From Motacilla alba alba (lineage: Eukaryota; Chordata; Aves; Passeriformes; Motacillidae), in NCBI RefSeq assembly GCF_015832195.1, contig NC_052045.1, forward strand, positions 1,488,001 to 1,552,000: a DNA stretch of 64,000 nucleotides, written 5' to 3'. The translations under genes and the position numbers were made by a program. Below the pieces are notes generated by a model. That model made no database searches. It was not told where the DNA came from and saw only the letters and a program-made list of their open reading frames with translations. The first letter of the stretch is position 1. Each line of letters starts with the position of its first letter. Of the stretch, positions 1-12,394 are shown piece by piece.

Positions 1-307
1 AGCAGCTTCTGTGGAGCAGCCACATCCTTGGAACGACTGCACCCTCCTCTCTCCAGAAGGCACCAGCTCTCCAACAAGCTGCATTAATAAATTATACAGG
101 TCCTGAATAGCAATTCCCAATCAAAGCCCATTGATCTGAGCCATCCCCGTGGTGACTTCAGCAAAGGAATTTCCTTTGCAGCCACGGGCAAGGTGTTCCG
201 TGCCAGGGCTGTGGAGAATCATCCCTTGCTGATGGCTTTCCTTGGCAGCCTGCTGCAGTGAAAACAGGTTGGGAAAGCAGCACAAGGATGGGTTTGGTTT
301 GGTTTTC
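1..307. other. Unique non-coding sequence
   Basis: This stretch has mixed composition and no repeat, RNA gene or convincing reading frame. The short open frames across it start at chance ATGs and run into the TA tract that follows. Confidence 0.6.
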
Positions 308-412
308 TTTTTTTGTAAATATATTATTTACAAAAATATATTATATAATATATATATTATATATATTATATATTATAATATATATTATAATATTTTTTTT
401 GTAAATATAAAT
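308..412. repeat. AT-rich TA tract flanked by direct repeats
   Basis: About 75 bp of irregular TA repeat lies between two copies of the short segment TTTTTTTGTAAATAT, one near 308-323 and one near 394-409. The flanking copies suggest that the tract grew between, or was duplicated with, a short direct repeat. The sequence can fold on itself. Confidence 0.8.
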
Positions 413-3400
413 GCTGGAATTATTCCAAAATACCTAGCTGGAGAAATCTCACCAAAAGGAATGCCTGGGAGATGGGCCTGCTTGTCCCATTTCCCCCTGT
501 ATATTCATATAGTGGTGAAATTTTGAACTCTGATTTGCAAATTTGGGGATTTTCCCTTCATGTGTAAAGCAGAACAGGCTCTCCTCTGGTCTGAAGACAA
601 TCTCGTGTTTTACAAAACCACTTTTAGCCCAATCCCCATATCAAGTGTTAGGATCTGTAAAAACAAGAATACCTCCTTACCTTTGGAAGAGTTTAATTAG
701 GAGGAAATGTTACATTTAAAAAAGATAATGTATAATTAATAACTTCAGCAAAGGTGGACAAAGAAGAAAGAGATTGCAGGCTTTTTACATCCTTAAAGGC
801 ATTTAATTCTCTATTCATCTAAAATGAACAATCAAACTGTGTAGCAGAAAAGAGTTAGAAAAGCTCAAATCATATCACTGACTGTATTTTTGTTCTCTCA
901 TTCTTCAATGAAAAAATTGTTCCACTGGCTGTCTCTGGCTTCTTGCTGCCTGAATTATATTTTTAATTAAGAGCTGCACTGTCATGCCTAAGAAGTTCGT
1001 TTGTCAAGGATTCTTTTCTAAGCATGTTGACAAAGAACAAGTTATTAATACATCCAAGATTTATAAATCTGAGATTTGGGAAAGTATTCAGAGGGAAAAA
1101 AAATGTGAACAAAGAATTGTTTTCCCTCTCACAAACATCCCAAAAGTTCCGATTGCAGACCTAGAAAAGATTCTGTAGAACCACAAGGGGTCTTTTGGGC
1201 TCCCAAGAGGCGACAGAGGAGGATTCACAGCCCAGGAGGACAAAACCCAGGCATTGTGGTGATTTCTCAGCCTTCCTGTGTAGCAGACCTTGCATCTAAT
1301 TGTGGCAATGTCTCAGCAACAATCCTCTTGGTTTGTGAGCTAATTTGCTGGAGGAATAAATATACAAGCAGAGTTTCCTCACTCTGTTCTGAGCAAAGAG
1401 CCTGAAGGTGTTTGTTCTCGGCACGGATTGAGTGAATCCAAGCAGCAAAAAGAAATGAAACAGAGAAATTATGGTTGAGCCCGGTGCTTAAAGTGACATC
1501 CAGGTTGTGCAGGGTTGAAAGAGCGAGTCTGCTTCTCTCACGTGTGATCCAAGGCTGGAGAGGACAGAGGGATCATCTGGAACAGAGCCTGTGTCTGAGG
1601 CACTGCCACGCAGCCAGCCCGAAATCACGTGAGCTCCTCCTGGCTCCTTATGGAGGCCAAGCTGGCAAACTTAGCCAAAAATTTATGATTTGATAAGTTT
1701 AAAAAAGATTGGATTTTTGGAGAGTTTTTAAAGCAACCTTCCTCACAGGAAATCTATGGTGATGGGTTTTCCCCTCAACGCCTGGGGCAGGTTGGTTTAA
1801 ACACAAAAAAATTCAAGTTTTCTGAAATTAGCAAAAGTTTTTTGTCCTCGGTGTCTTTGGTTTTCACTTTCTTATCTGTGGAATGGAAATAGTGGCCCTC
1901 CACCTCCAAGGAGCAGCCAGAGAGGGTATAAATCAAACGAATGTTTGAGACACCCCTGCATTGTGTTGAGGAGAGCCACTCACAGACAATGCAGTGATGA
2001 ACAGCTCCTTCCCCAGACCAAAGCCCTGGGGGACCCAGCAAGCCAGGCAGACAAACAGCAATTAACAGTAAGAATTAAATGAAATATTGAACCTCTGCTC
2101 ACTGGGTGAATTACATTATCCTGGTGTCCAAGACAAAGCCCAGGTTCTGAGTTAAAAATGGCAGGCGTGTGTGTAATGCACGGGGGAGGAACCCACCAAC
2201 ACAAGGGAGCCCAAACAAGGCTGCACTGGAAACGTTCATTTTGCTGGCTAATAACTTTTGAGTGTATGCCTTTGCCACCTTTAATTATATATTTAATTTA
2301 ATTATATAGTGCTCTTTTCTTTTCTTTTTTTTTTCCTGGGCATATTTAATCCAGAGTAACAATTACCTTCAGTGATCACACATAATTTTTGGACTGGAAT
2401 TTAAGCAGCACCGGGTGCTGCTCAACAAGAGAGGCTTCCACACAAACCCAGCCAAAGCAAAGCTCCTGGCCCTGCTGGGCCCAGAGGGCAGCCCGGGACA
2501 GAGGCAGGAGCTGCACGGAGGAGGTGTGGAAGTGACTGCTGCATGCACAGGGCCACTGTCATCCAGGAGCAGCTGCTGGAAATACAAATGAGGAACATTT
2601 CAGCGCAGCAGCAAAGTCAGATATTGATCCTGCTTAGTCAGCACGACAATTTAAATATTCACCAATAAAACAACAGGGGTATAAATAAAACAGAGTCTAA
2701 AGCTGGAAGGGAATTTTGCATTAAGGAAAAAGATCCAAACAGTATCCTTGGGAGGGGTGAAATTTACCTGACAGGAAACAGATGTATCAGTGCAGGAGTT
2801 TGGTTTTTAATTATAAAACATATAATGGCATGTTTCAGAAACTTCAAATAATTATTGAGATTTCACACCTTTGTGAAAACCTGCTGGTTTTTTTAGTATT
2901 TGAAATTTATACACTGAAATATGTGCAAATTGCTACCCTCAGTAATTCTTATTGCAACTCACCAAGTAATCTGCTGCTGACCAAAGGCAGTTTAATCTAT
3001 GCATGGATAATGTGTGGAGTTTCTGTGAAAGGGAGGAGCCACGAGAGGCCCAGGTGAGCTCCTGGACATGAGAAGGAGCAAAGGTGGCACTGACAGCGAG
3101 TGCAGCAGTGATCCTCAGCCACAACCTGGAAGGGGAAAAGAAGATTAACTTCTGCAGAGCCAAGTTGATGGATCGTAGATCTGGAAAGTGAAGACATTCC
3201 TCTGTAAAATTTGAAGATGGTTTGCTGTCACGAATTTAAGTAGTGTGGCTTGATGGTGTAAATTAGTTAAAATCCGTGTCCTGAAAATGTCAGATTATAT
3301 ACACTCTACACCCAGCAAATCTTGTCACTGCCTGCTTTGCCTCCATCTGATGCAAAGCCTTAAAAATATGGATATGCTGAAATGCACAGACACATCTTAA

Positions 3401-5394
3401 AACCTACACAGAACTTCCTACCAAACAGGGGTCACAGAGTCTGGAAGGAAAAAAACCGTGGCAGGTTTTCTTAATCAGTTTTGATGTTTCTGTATCAACC
3501 CAATTAATTCACAAAGGAAGGGCTCCCACAGCACACGTGAGCAACCTGCTCTCGAAACATCTCCCCCAGAAGGAGCTGCCTCAGAACTGCTTTGGAAGCA
3601 GCAATTTTAAGACACTTTGTTGTTTTTTGTTTTTTGTTAAATTGTATAAGAACACGGGACCATAAACAATCTCTAGTAAATACTAGTTGGAGATTTATTA
3701 AATATCATGAATAAGCTGCTTAAGAATTATGTTTTGTCTCCCAGCTGAGTTGAAATGTAGTGATTCTTTCTGACTTCTGCTTTCCTGTGAAGAGCAGCAA
3801 AGCAAAGAGGAGCAATTAATACTGTGAGGAGCAGAACTAACAAAAGCTGGCCTTTTGTCAGTTTGTGCCTCACTCCTGATTCATTCTGCTCCCTCACATC
3901 TACAACCCATCCCTTTTTAATTCCTCAATCTCCAGCTGCCTCGTTCCCCCTCTCTTCTTTTTCCTGAACTCCCATCCCGTTCCACGAGTACAAACAATTT
4001 CTTTTCAGCCTGCTGAGTGGCATCTGCTCTGTTTAGTTTGCAGCTTCACTCACAGGGAGTGTTCAGCTGCTCTGTGGCTCAGGATGGCCAGGAACACAAA
4101 CAGCCTGGGGCTGTGCCTGGCCCAGGCACCCCAACCTCCACAGCACCCCCCGACCTGTATCTCACCAAATCTGGCTGAAATTGGCCAACAAACATCAAAG
4201 GTCGTGGATTAAAAGGGATGGGGAACCAATACCAGCGATGAGGAAGCTCTGGAAAAGGTTGTAGTGTATGTAGAGAAATCAAGGGAAAACCGCTGGTTCT
4301 CTTTTAGACAGCACACCTGTAGTGGCTGATGCACAGCAGCACAAACCCACTCAGGCACTCTTGGTAAAAGAGAATGAAAAGAAAAGCACTTCTTGGTGTT
4401 TGTTTTCCTGTATTCATTTTGCCCATGATTCTCCACACTTCCAAGTCACTGAATGGAAAGGAAGCTCCCCCTCCTGCTTCCATCTCAAGGCTGCTTTCAG
4501 ACAAGTCTTTGAATTTAACCTTAACTCCCTTCCACTGTGATCCTCACTTGAGTCACACAAGGAGGACTCGAGTACTCACTGAAAAGTACATTTCTAAGTA
4601 AAATATGGTGTTCTCTAAGTCAGGATGACATTTTCAGTGGTTTCCTGGGTTGATGCTTTGGTCAGAGAGTAGAAACCTTGAAGCCCAATAAAATAAAATA
4701 TCAGCCCTGAAATAAAAGTAATGAGGTATTTGAAACCTGCAGAACATTTTCCATTGGCTTGTAGGTAGCTCAATGTTTACAAATTCACACTGAGTTGTGT
4801 TTTCAGAGAGAATTATAGAGATAATCCATTTTTCTTCATGCTTATATTCTCGATAAGGGTTTTCAACTGAAGTTACAATCAAATCCAATAGACTACCTAC
4901 CTTATAAAAGCCACTTATTTTCCACATTTTCAGAACTAGGAATTCTGTCTGAATACCAGATGCAAAATCAGTAGAAATGCCTCTTTAATGATTGCCAATT
5001 GAGATGTGTTCAAAGCGGTTTCAATCTCTCATCTGCAGCCTGGCTGCTCATCCTGTTTGATACTAGCACTGCATGACTGAAATTTACAGCAGGCTGCTAT
5101 TCAGTGGAATTCTAGCAGCATTTTACTGCTCTGGAACTCCATCAGAATTAACACCCACTTGTGCTACTAAACTTCAGGGATAGAAACATTATCCTGCCTT
5201 AAAGTCAGCGAGAATTAAATAATACACAAACAAACAACCTGCCATTTGAATACTGGAATAACATTTGAAGATTTTCTTGCTGGTGAGCCGAGCTAGGACT
5301 GTGCCCGGGTTAAAAGCGTTTTGGTCCATGCAGGGGGTGACAAGGACTCATTTTTCGCAAGTCCTGTCTCTCTGACTGAGGGCAGGACAGAGAG
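413..5394. other. Unique non-coding sequence, about 5 kb
   Basis: No repeat family, RNA gene or exon could be recognised. Composition alternates between AT-rich stretches, for example 2270-2350 and 3600-3740, and moderately GC-rich stretches, for example 2450-2550 and 4080-4150. All reading frames are under 100 codons, lie on either strand at chance density, and have no recognisable protein features. The segment is consistent with intron or intergenic DNA. Confidence 0.6.
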
Positions 5395-5555
5395 GTGGAA
5401 ATCCAGGCTGCCCCTGGGTCCCTGGCAGTGCCCCAGGCCAGGCTGGACAGGGCTTGGAGCAGCCTGGGACAGTGGAAGGTGTCCCTGCCTGGCAGGGATG
5501 GCACTGGATGGGCTTTAAGGTCCCTCCCAACCCAAACCATTCCAGGATTCTATGA
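5395..5555 (+). mobile_element. CR1 LINE 3' end, 5'-truncated
   Basis: The segment runs through the typical avian CR1 3' untranslated region. A GGCCAGGCTGGACAGGG block is followed by GAGCAGCCTGGGACAGTGG, GGTGTCCCTGCC, TTTAAGGTCCCTCCCAACCC and AAACCATTCCAGGATTCTATGA, which matches the CR1 terminal ATTCTATGA motif. The element is in plus orientation, with its 3' end at 5555. As usual for CR1 it is severely 5'-truncated, so only non-coding sequence is present. The 5' boundary is approximate. Confidence 0.92.
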
Positions 5556-5723
5556 AATTTGATTTTTCCTTAATACAAGACACACTCTCCCATTCCCCCC
5601 AGGGGCAGAGCAGCCAAAATCAGGAGCCAACTGTGCCAGGCAAACCCCCCAGAGCAGCAGGACCTTCCCAGCAGGGCAGGAATCTCCCAGCAGCACATTT
5701 GCAGATTTCTCCCTCCTGCTTTG
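5556..5723. other. Unique spacer between CR1 and LTR
   Basis: A short unique, moderately GC-rich stretch between the CR1 3' terminus and the left target duplication of the next LTR. Nothing was recognised in it. Confidence 0.5.
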
Positions 5724-6124
5724 GTTTCCTGTTGGAACCCAGGACATCCCTCTGGCTGCCCTGGATGGCTCCAGACCCTGGCAGGAGCTCAGAGACCTTG
5801 GCACGGGGTCAAAGACACCTGTGCCTTTGATTTTAACCCATGGAGAAAATGACCAGCCTTGCGTGAGGATTTACAAGCCACAAGAGTTTGAGTGGAGTGA
5901 TAGTCAATTTGTCACAGGGTGAAAAAGTGGAATTTTGGGAGTTTTTAGAGTGAGGGTTCAAGAGGCAAGATGGAGGAACCTGGGAATCCTGTCCTTCTCC
6001 TCCTTCTTGCCCTCCATCTTCTGCTGGGATGGGGACACTTTTGGATTGGTGTAGGGCAGAGACAGACTAACATAGGTGATAGGCATGGGGAAATTATTGT
6101 AAACAAAGTGCACGTAGTTCTTAG

Positions 6125-6132
6125 TATAAAAA
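6125..6132 (+). promoter_or_regulatory. LTR TATA box
   Basis: TATAAAAA lies in the U3 part of the solo LTR, upstream of the LTR's AATAAA signal. It would place the ancestral viral transcription start near 6155. Whether it is active now cannot be judged. Confidence 0.5.
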
Positions 6133-6211
6133 CTAACATTGCCCCAAGGGCAGTCAGGGTGCCACGGCCAGAGCTCAGTGGGTCAGAGACAGAATGCATT
6201 AGGGAACAGAA

Positions 6212-6217
6212 AATAAA
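6212..6217 (+). terminator. LTR polyadenylation signal AATAAA
   Basis: AATAAA lies 80 bp downstream of the LTR TATA box and just before the 59-bp tandem repeats. It is the expected R-region polyadenylation signal of the ancestral retrovirus. Confidence 0.5.
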
Positions 6218-6257
6218 CAACCTTGAGAAGCAGAACAGAAGAGTCTTGGCTTCTTTG

Positions 6258-6551
6258 GTCCCAGGGCTGGGAGAAAAGGACTTCCAACATTTCAGGAGTC
6301 ACCACAAGCAATAAACTCCCAGGGCTGGGAGAAAAGGACTTTCCAACATTTCAGGAGTCATCACAAGCAAAAAACTCCCAGGGCTGGGAGAAAAGGACTT
6401 TCCAACATTTCAGGAGTCACCACAAGCAAAAAACTCCCAGGGCTGGGAGAAAAGGACTTTCCAACATTTCAGGAGTCACCACAAGCAAAAAACTCCCAGG
6501 GCTGGGAGAAAAGGACTTTCCAACATTTCAGGAGTCATCACAAGCAAAAAA
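6258..6551 (+). repeat. 59-bp tandem repeat, five copies, inside LTR
   Basis: Units begin near 6258, 6316, 6375, 6434 and 6493. The period is 59 bp (58 for the first step) and copies are nearly identical. The only differences I see are ACC/ATC in the AGTCACCACAAGC part, one lost T in copy 1, and AATAAA instead of AAAAAA at the end of copy 1. Each unit opens with CTCCCAG-GG-CTGGGAG, a 7-bp inverted repeat. Because 59 is not a multiple of three and all frames lack stops, the array produces a false reading frame at 6223-6861. The high identity indicates recent amplification within the LTR. Confidence 0.95.
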
Positions 6552-6567
6552 TCTCCCGACAGTTTCC

Positions 6568-9500
6568 CACGCCCACCTCATCTGCCCAGGGATATCACAA
6601 CAGAAGCAATCACATATGTGCTCCTCCAAACTGATTTTTGAAAGAGGCTCACTGCAGATAAACCAAATGAGAACCAAGGCCTCCTGTCCCTTGCATCTGT
6701 TATCTGTAATGGGAGGAAAGGCTCCTCTAAAGATTAACAAATGCTTTCAAACAATAAGGTTCCAAAATACTTATATGAGCAGTTTTATCACATATTTTAC
6801 AAATGGGAAAACTGTAAGACATCATTTCACAAGACGGTTTAAATGTAGCAATCTTTGTTGAACATTTACCCTAAAGTGCCTCTGCTGAGGGTGTACAGCA
6901 AGCAAGAACGAAGAATAAAATGAAGCAGAAAATCCGTCAGTCCAAAATAACCACATCAAAGAAAAAATTTATATTAGTCCCCACCAAATTGCAATTTCTG
7001 GAAAAACTGGAAGCATCAAGCTGCAATGATTGATGTTGGTTCAAAAAGATTACTGGGAGGAAAAGCAACAACAACAACAAAAAAGTGGTTTAGAACTGCT
7101 CAAGCATCCAAATTATCTGGGTGCTTTTCCTGTTAGGAAACCTTAAAAGTCCTGTTAATTTTCTTTAATTGGTAGTGTCCTCCAAAGTACACCATAACTG
7201 ATATTCTAAAATTGTAGAACCTAAATTCCAAAACCTGTGGAGGGAAGGCATATGCAGAATATTACCATGGAGTCCACTGGGACCTGTGCTCTGTGAACAA
7301 ACAGCCAGCAAATCTTTTCTAAATTATTTCCAGCTCCAGTGGAAGGCTGTTTCCTAAACCACCTTTCCTCATTTCACTGCATTCAAGTGACAATGCCAGA
7401 ATTCTCCTTTTCTGAAGCAAAAACTACTCCCTTCAAAGGAATGGAGGAGGAGAAGCAGCAAAGATTTCCTTCGGCAGAAATTTTTAATGCAAGTGCTACA
7501 AAACATGACCTGTACATCAACACTTCAGCATTAATAGTGGAAACAGTTTCTTAATCTGACCTTGACAATACTCCATTTCTTCAAAGTTAATAAGAAGCAA
7601 ATGATATTTTGGGAGTTTCTGTAACTCATGAAAGTTTTTATACTCAGCACTTTAAGTAAAATTAAAAAAAATAAAGACACAGTAACAGAAAAAAACACCT
7701 GAAAATATCTCTCAGAGCTTTGCTAATTACTGTTCTACAGTAAATTCACTGACTTTTTTCCTATGTATTTACCAGCTTCTAATTCAGTCTGTATCAGTTT
7801 CCCCTGTTCTCCAAAGGCAGAGTGCTGGGTGGTGTGGAAGGGAGTTAATTAGCTATAAATACCCAACAGCCCCAAATAAAAAGGATCATTGTTAACCCCA
7901 GTGATCAGCTGGGCCATTTGAGAATTGGTTTTGTTTCCAACAGGGCTCCCTCCATTCCCAGGCTGGAGAAGGCTTTTCTCTTTACTGCCCCTGTGAGATC
8001 TGAACCTGTTCCACACACGAGGGGCCAGCAAGGGCCAAGGAGGAAATGAGCTGGATTTTTGTGAGGGTGGATAAAGTTTGTGTTTGATTGCATCAATAAT
8101 AATTTATTCACTAACAACATCACAAGTGCTAACAGAGATGAAAGAATTAGTGTAGGAATCACTAGGTTGTGATGGGGCTAAAAGTTGTGGTTTTTTACTC
8201 ATCATTACCTTTATTTTTTGTACAGTTTTTTACTCATCAGTACCATCACAATTTTAAAAACATGAATTTGTTTACCTTAGTGACTAAATTTAGATCTATA
8301 GAAAAATAGTAGAGAAGTGTCTGCAGAGAGCAAAGCTGTCATTCTTCTGTTGAGGTGTGGTAATCTTGAAGTAGAAGAGATTGTATGAAAAAGCAATGCT
8401 TGAGAATTAAGTTTTCCAAGAACACCACACGCCAGTCTACCCTTCATTTTCACAAGTGATTGATCATGTAGAAATCTGATGCTAAGCTAAAATTATTAAA
8501 AACCAAACTGTCCTATCAATAAAAAGTGGAAGCTTAAATCAACATAAAAGAAGTTATCAGAGTTTTGATTTCCTATCTCACTGATACCCTTCGTGGATGT
8601 TTTCTGAACGAGATCCAGCACACACCACTGAAATTGCACTCCAGATCCAGATGTGGAATAAGAAATCACATTAGAAGTTATTTTAAATACACAGAAGTCA
8701 TAGATCCAATTAACTGCCAGATGTTCTGAGCCATCACCTTATTAAGAACTTATTAAAGATTAATTAAATTCCTAGTTGATAAACGGTTGGAAGACTGGGT
8801 TCTCGTGGCTTGGGCATCAAACATTCTGAGGGGGGGATTTCAGATCATCTCACCAAACCAGGAGCAGGTTTTCAGTTTTCCAGCTGCAGCTCCTGGCCTG
8901 AGCTGTGAAGCTGAGCTGCAGGAACCTCTCTGCTCTGCAGCCAAATTTCCACGACACCCAGTCATAATGTTTGCTGTCTCCAGTGCCAAGTTGACTTTGT
9001 GCATTTGGCAGAGGGAGTTCTGAATAAAGGGTTGTTAACTTAATTCCAAGCTACGATTTCAGCAGAGAATATAATGATCTACCTGGATTACTCAGTGAAT
9101 ATGAGCAATTTGGTCACACAGTGCAATCACCTCACACAGAATCACTGATGTGCAAAGCAAAGCTTCCCAAATTCCCAGGGAAGAAGATCCTGCAAGGCTG
9201 TTGCCAGGTGGGGTTAAACCACAACAAAAATTCAAGCAAAATAAAAAGTCACCATATTCCCTTGGACTTCAGCTGTCACAACACTTCCTAAATTTGGAAT
9301 TTATTCATATGGAACTTTTCTGTGTCTTTTGTAACAGACTGAGCATTTTCAAGTTACAGGAATTCTTTTCAGACACAGAAAGCCTTTGTTGCTGGATTCG
9401 TTCTCAGCAAAATTTGGCTTTAGAAAGTGTCCTCCATTCATATAAATACAAAGGTGAAAAGTAGAACCTCTTAATGCCTTGTGCCCCTCTGGTATTTGTG

Positions 9501-11104
9501 ATACACATGGGTGTGAACATGAGGAGAGAATTTCAGTGTAATAGAGATCTCACTCATCAGGGAAACACCAAATACAAGGAATTGTCACAAGGAGACTTTG
9601 ACAGAGTTTCTGTTGGCAAAGATCCCAGCATTCCATTGGTATTCCCAATTCATGCCCACAGCTCTCCCCTGTGCCACTGAAGGAATTCACCCTGGGAAAA
9701 GACAAGGTCAAGGTTAACACAGCCCTAAGTGGGGATTTGTTGTGATATCCCTAGAAAAACACCCCGTGCAGGTCACAGCAACCAACCAGGACCTGTGAGA
9801 CAGCACCTTGAGTTCCCCCCCAGCTATTGCCTTTCCTGCAAAAAAATCCCATACAGGTACTGGGGGGAAGAAAAGAGGGGAAAATATCCCCAAACAATCA
9901 GTTTTAAGGAACCACATCAAATTTTCAGACCCTTACGCTGTGCCACTGTAGAGTCAAACACACTGCAGCAATCCAGAGGATATCATATTTTCAAAATGCT
10001 CTCTTCTTTTTGGTGCCCTCAAGATTTTCATAATGAAGATGCAATTTTCATCCCATAGTGTTCCCATTACTATATCTTATATGGATGAACAATTACAATT
10101 GTAGGACATGGCATTTATTTCCCTTTATCACCATAAACATTTTTCTAGACACTCCAACCTGCAGTGAATGCCCATGGAGAGGACTAAGTGTGACTGCACT
10201 CACTCCTGAAATCATTTCACATCCAGCTGGAAATGGCAGTTTTCATTCCAGAAGTGAGCTATAAAATGATCCTTTTCTTAGGCTGGTATTTGATTTTTGA
10301 AACCTAACAGAGGAAAAAAGAGCTTGCTAATAAATGACCTTTCCTTTTCAAACAATCTGCAAAACCTGAACAGACTCAGCCCACTGTGTGAGGTTCACCT
10401 TTTAATTCACATGTTTAATTACTGATTATATTATTACTCAACTTTCAGAGCTGTGGACTTGAAATATAATCCTGCAGAGGTTTAATCAAGCTGTAGGCCT
10501 TTCCTTGCAGCTCCAGTGAAAGGCGCTGGAGTTTGGATTTGGGAATGATTTCAGGATCTCAGTCCCTGGCCCAAGCTGCTCTGGGTGGGCTGACAGGGGA
10601 ATCAGGACATCAGGAGTCACTGGGAAAGCCCCAAACAGCTTTGGGGTGCTTTTGGGGGAGCTTTAATTCCATGACCCCCCAACTCACTTTATTCCCTGGA
10701 GTTTTGTTAGCACCTTGTATTAACCAGAAACTAAGGAGAAGAAATTTTTGCCCGGGGCAAAAGGAATTTGAAAGCTCAGAAAGCAATAGGAAAATCAACA
10801 TTTTTCTGCCTCCCTAGTCACAATTATTGAAATGCAGAGGTGGGTGACAACAGGAATAAAATGTGTCTGCTGGTGGGGCACAGCACCAAAATCCATCCTG
10901 TTTCCTCCATGTCACAGACAGCAGCAGCTTGGACTCAGTTTTCTGTCCAACCCACTCTCCTGATACATCAACAGTAACTCTGGCATTTCAGAATAAACCA
11001 ATCTACTCTGAAGTCTACAGCTAAACAAATACACTTAGAGTGGTTATACTCAGTTAATTGTGAAAGAAAATCTGCACACCCCACATCTATTCCCTTCCCA
11101 TATA
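6568..11104. other. Unique non-coding sequence, about 4.5 kb
   Basis: AT-rich unique sequence with scattered short A and T runs, for example (AAC)n-like bases at 7063-7083. No transposon ends, RNA genes or exon-like segments were recognised. Reading frames are all short (at most about 110 codons) and contain nothing familiar. Confidence 0.55.
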
Positions 11105-11172
11105 TTCCCTTTACATCTTTACATCTGTTTACATCTTTACATCTGTTTACACCATGACATCTATTTACACCT
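11105..11172 (+). repeat. Short TTTACATC tandem repeat
   Basis: TTTACATC or TTTACACC recurs about seven times with spacers such as TG, CATGA and TA. The effective period is about 19 bp with 9-bp half-units. This is a small degenerate minisatellite. Confidence 0.75.
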
Positions 11173-11539
11173 TGGCATCTCCTCCCTTTTTGAACCCCAC
11201 TGACTGCTGCTCAGAATTTGTGCTGTCTGAAACGTGTTCTCTCTGAACACAGAGTGGGGCCAGAGCAAAACTCCTGCAGAAATACAAAAGTCCCCAAAGA
11301 AGAAACAAACACAAAGCACAGGAACATCTGAAAATTGGTGCTCCTTCCTCCACAGCCTTTGCAGCACCGAAGGGAACACTTTTATGGCATCTTCTTGCCA
11401 GTCTCTTTATTTTTCCCTCCCTAATTCAGTGATTAATTTGAATCCATTAGCTCATTATATGTTTTATGTTGCAGCAGCCCCTTGCAGACTCTGCACAATC
11501 GTGTTTTGTTCTGTGTCATTATAAAAATGTCTATACAAT

Positions 11540-12040
11540 TATCAATAACTTAGCAGCAAATGGCACGTCAAGTCTTTAATAGATAAAGAGGCACTTAGAT
11601 AGGAAAGCAAGCACAAAAATCTATTGCATTTATTTGCTTAAAAAATGCCACCTTGAAGTGGAAGCTCCATCTTTCTATGAAATTAAAGTTATTTATTATG
11701 TCTAAATGTGTAAATGTTCAGACATTACAGTAGTAAATGCATTAAGAAAAATAGAAGGAAAATATATTTGATGTTGCCATTATCTGTTCTTCAGTTGGTA
11801 CAGAGGGAATTTGGAGAATAATTTTTAAAAGTCTACTCCATTTGCATTATGGTTCATTATTAGCAGCTAAAATTGTTACATAGCCTTTTAATTGACACAG
11901 AACAATGTTTTATTTACTATTTCTTTATCATAATAATGTCCAATTTCCCTGATTTTCCAACTCTAAATTAAGTAATATATCAAAAACTATTTCAATTAAT
12001 CCCTAATTTGAAGTCTCCAGGTAGCACTATTACGAGATTA
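11540..12040. other. AT-rich unique block with regulatory-like texture (candidate)
   Basis: The block is AT-rich but not simple repeat, has no long open frame, and contains several homeodomain-type ATTA/TAAT cores, for example around 11860-11905 and 11965-12050. Such texture is common in conserved non-coding elements of vertebrates. Conservation cannot be tested from one sequence, so this is only a pointer. Confidence 0.18.
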
Positions 12041-12237
12041 ATGTGATTAATCTAAATTTCCCTCTTGCCAAAAATCATCTTTTCCACAAGAAACAAAAGA
12101 TTTTGTGTTTCTCCTCGTGGACTCTGCGGTGCAGGTTTGGGCTGTTCCTGAGACCTCTGGGGATTCCTTCTCACCCAAATTCTCCTCTGGTTTCATGTTA
12201 AATGGGACAACGAGAGGTGTCTGGGAAAATGCATCTA

Positions 12238-12357
12238 TTAAATATAGATATTTATACATATATAGATATATATTTTTATATATATACACATATATATGTA
12301 TATATAAAAATATACATCTGAATTATATATATATGAATTTTATATATATATATTAAA

Positions 12358-12392
<35 letters not shown>
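12238..12392. repeat. TA-rich simple repeat
   Basis: About 155 bp of TATATA-type sequence interrupted by ACATA, AAAAATA and AATTC blocks. It ends in a pure (AT)n run at about 12361-12391. The short reading frames of Tyr and Ile codons here are artefacts of the repeat. Confidence 0.93.

Positions 12393-12394
<2 letters not shown>

Larger units (their letters stand above)
5730..6561 (+). mobile_element. Solo LTR of an endogenous retrovirus, 6-bp TSD
   Basis: The segment starts with TGTTGGAACC, ends with CTCCCGACA, and is bounded by the direct repeat GTTTCC (5724-5729 and 6562-6567). TG...CA ends with a 6-bp target duplication are the usual structure of class II (ERVK-like) retroviral LTRs, so this is a solo LTR left by recombination. 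A TATA box (TATAAAAA, 6125-6132) and an AATAAA signal (6212-6217) lie in the expected order about 85 bp apart, supporting plus orientation. The LTR is 832 bp long because its 3' part holds five copies of a 59-bp unit. No viral genes are present. The family resembles songbird LTRs from memory, but the subfamily was not determined. Confidence 0.85.

Noticed and set aside
5970..6314. 114-codon frame starting with a Leu-rich segment that looks like a signal peptide
   Set aside because: It lies wholly inside the solo LTR and runs through the LTR's TATA box and AATAAA signal. Its hydrophobic start is encoded by a CTCCTCCTT repeat in U3.
6223..6861. 212-codon plus-strand frame with repeated peptide phrases
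   Set aside because: The phrases come from a 59-bp tandem repeat inside a solo LTR. A period not divisible by three shifts the frame each copy, and all three frames happen to be open.
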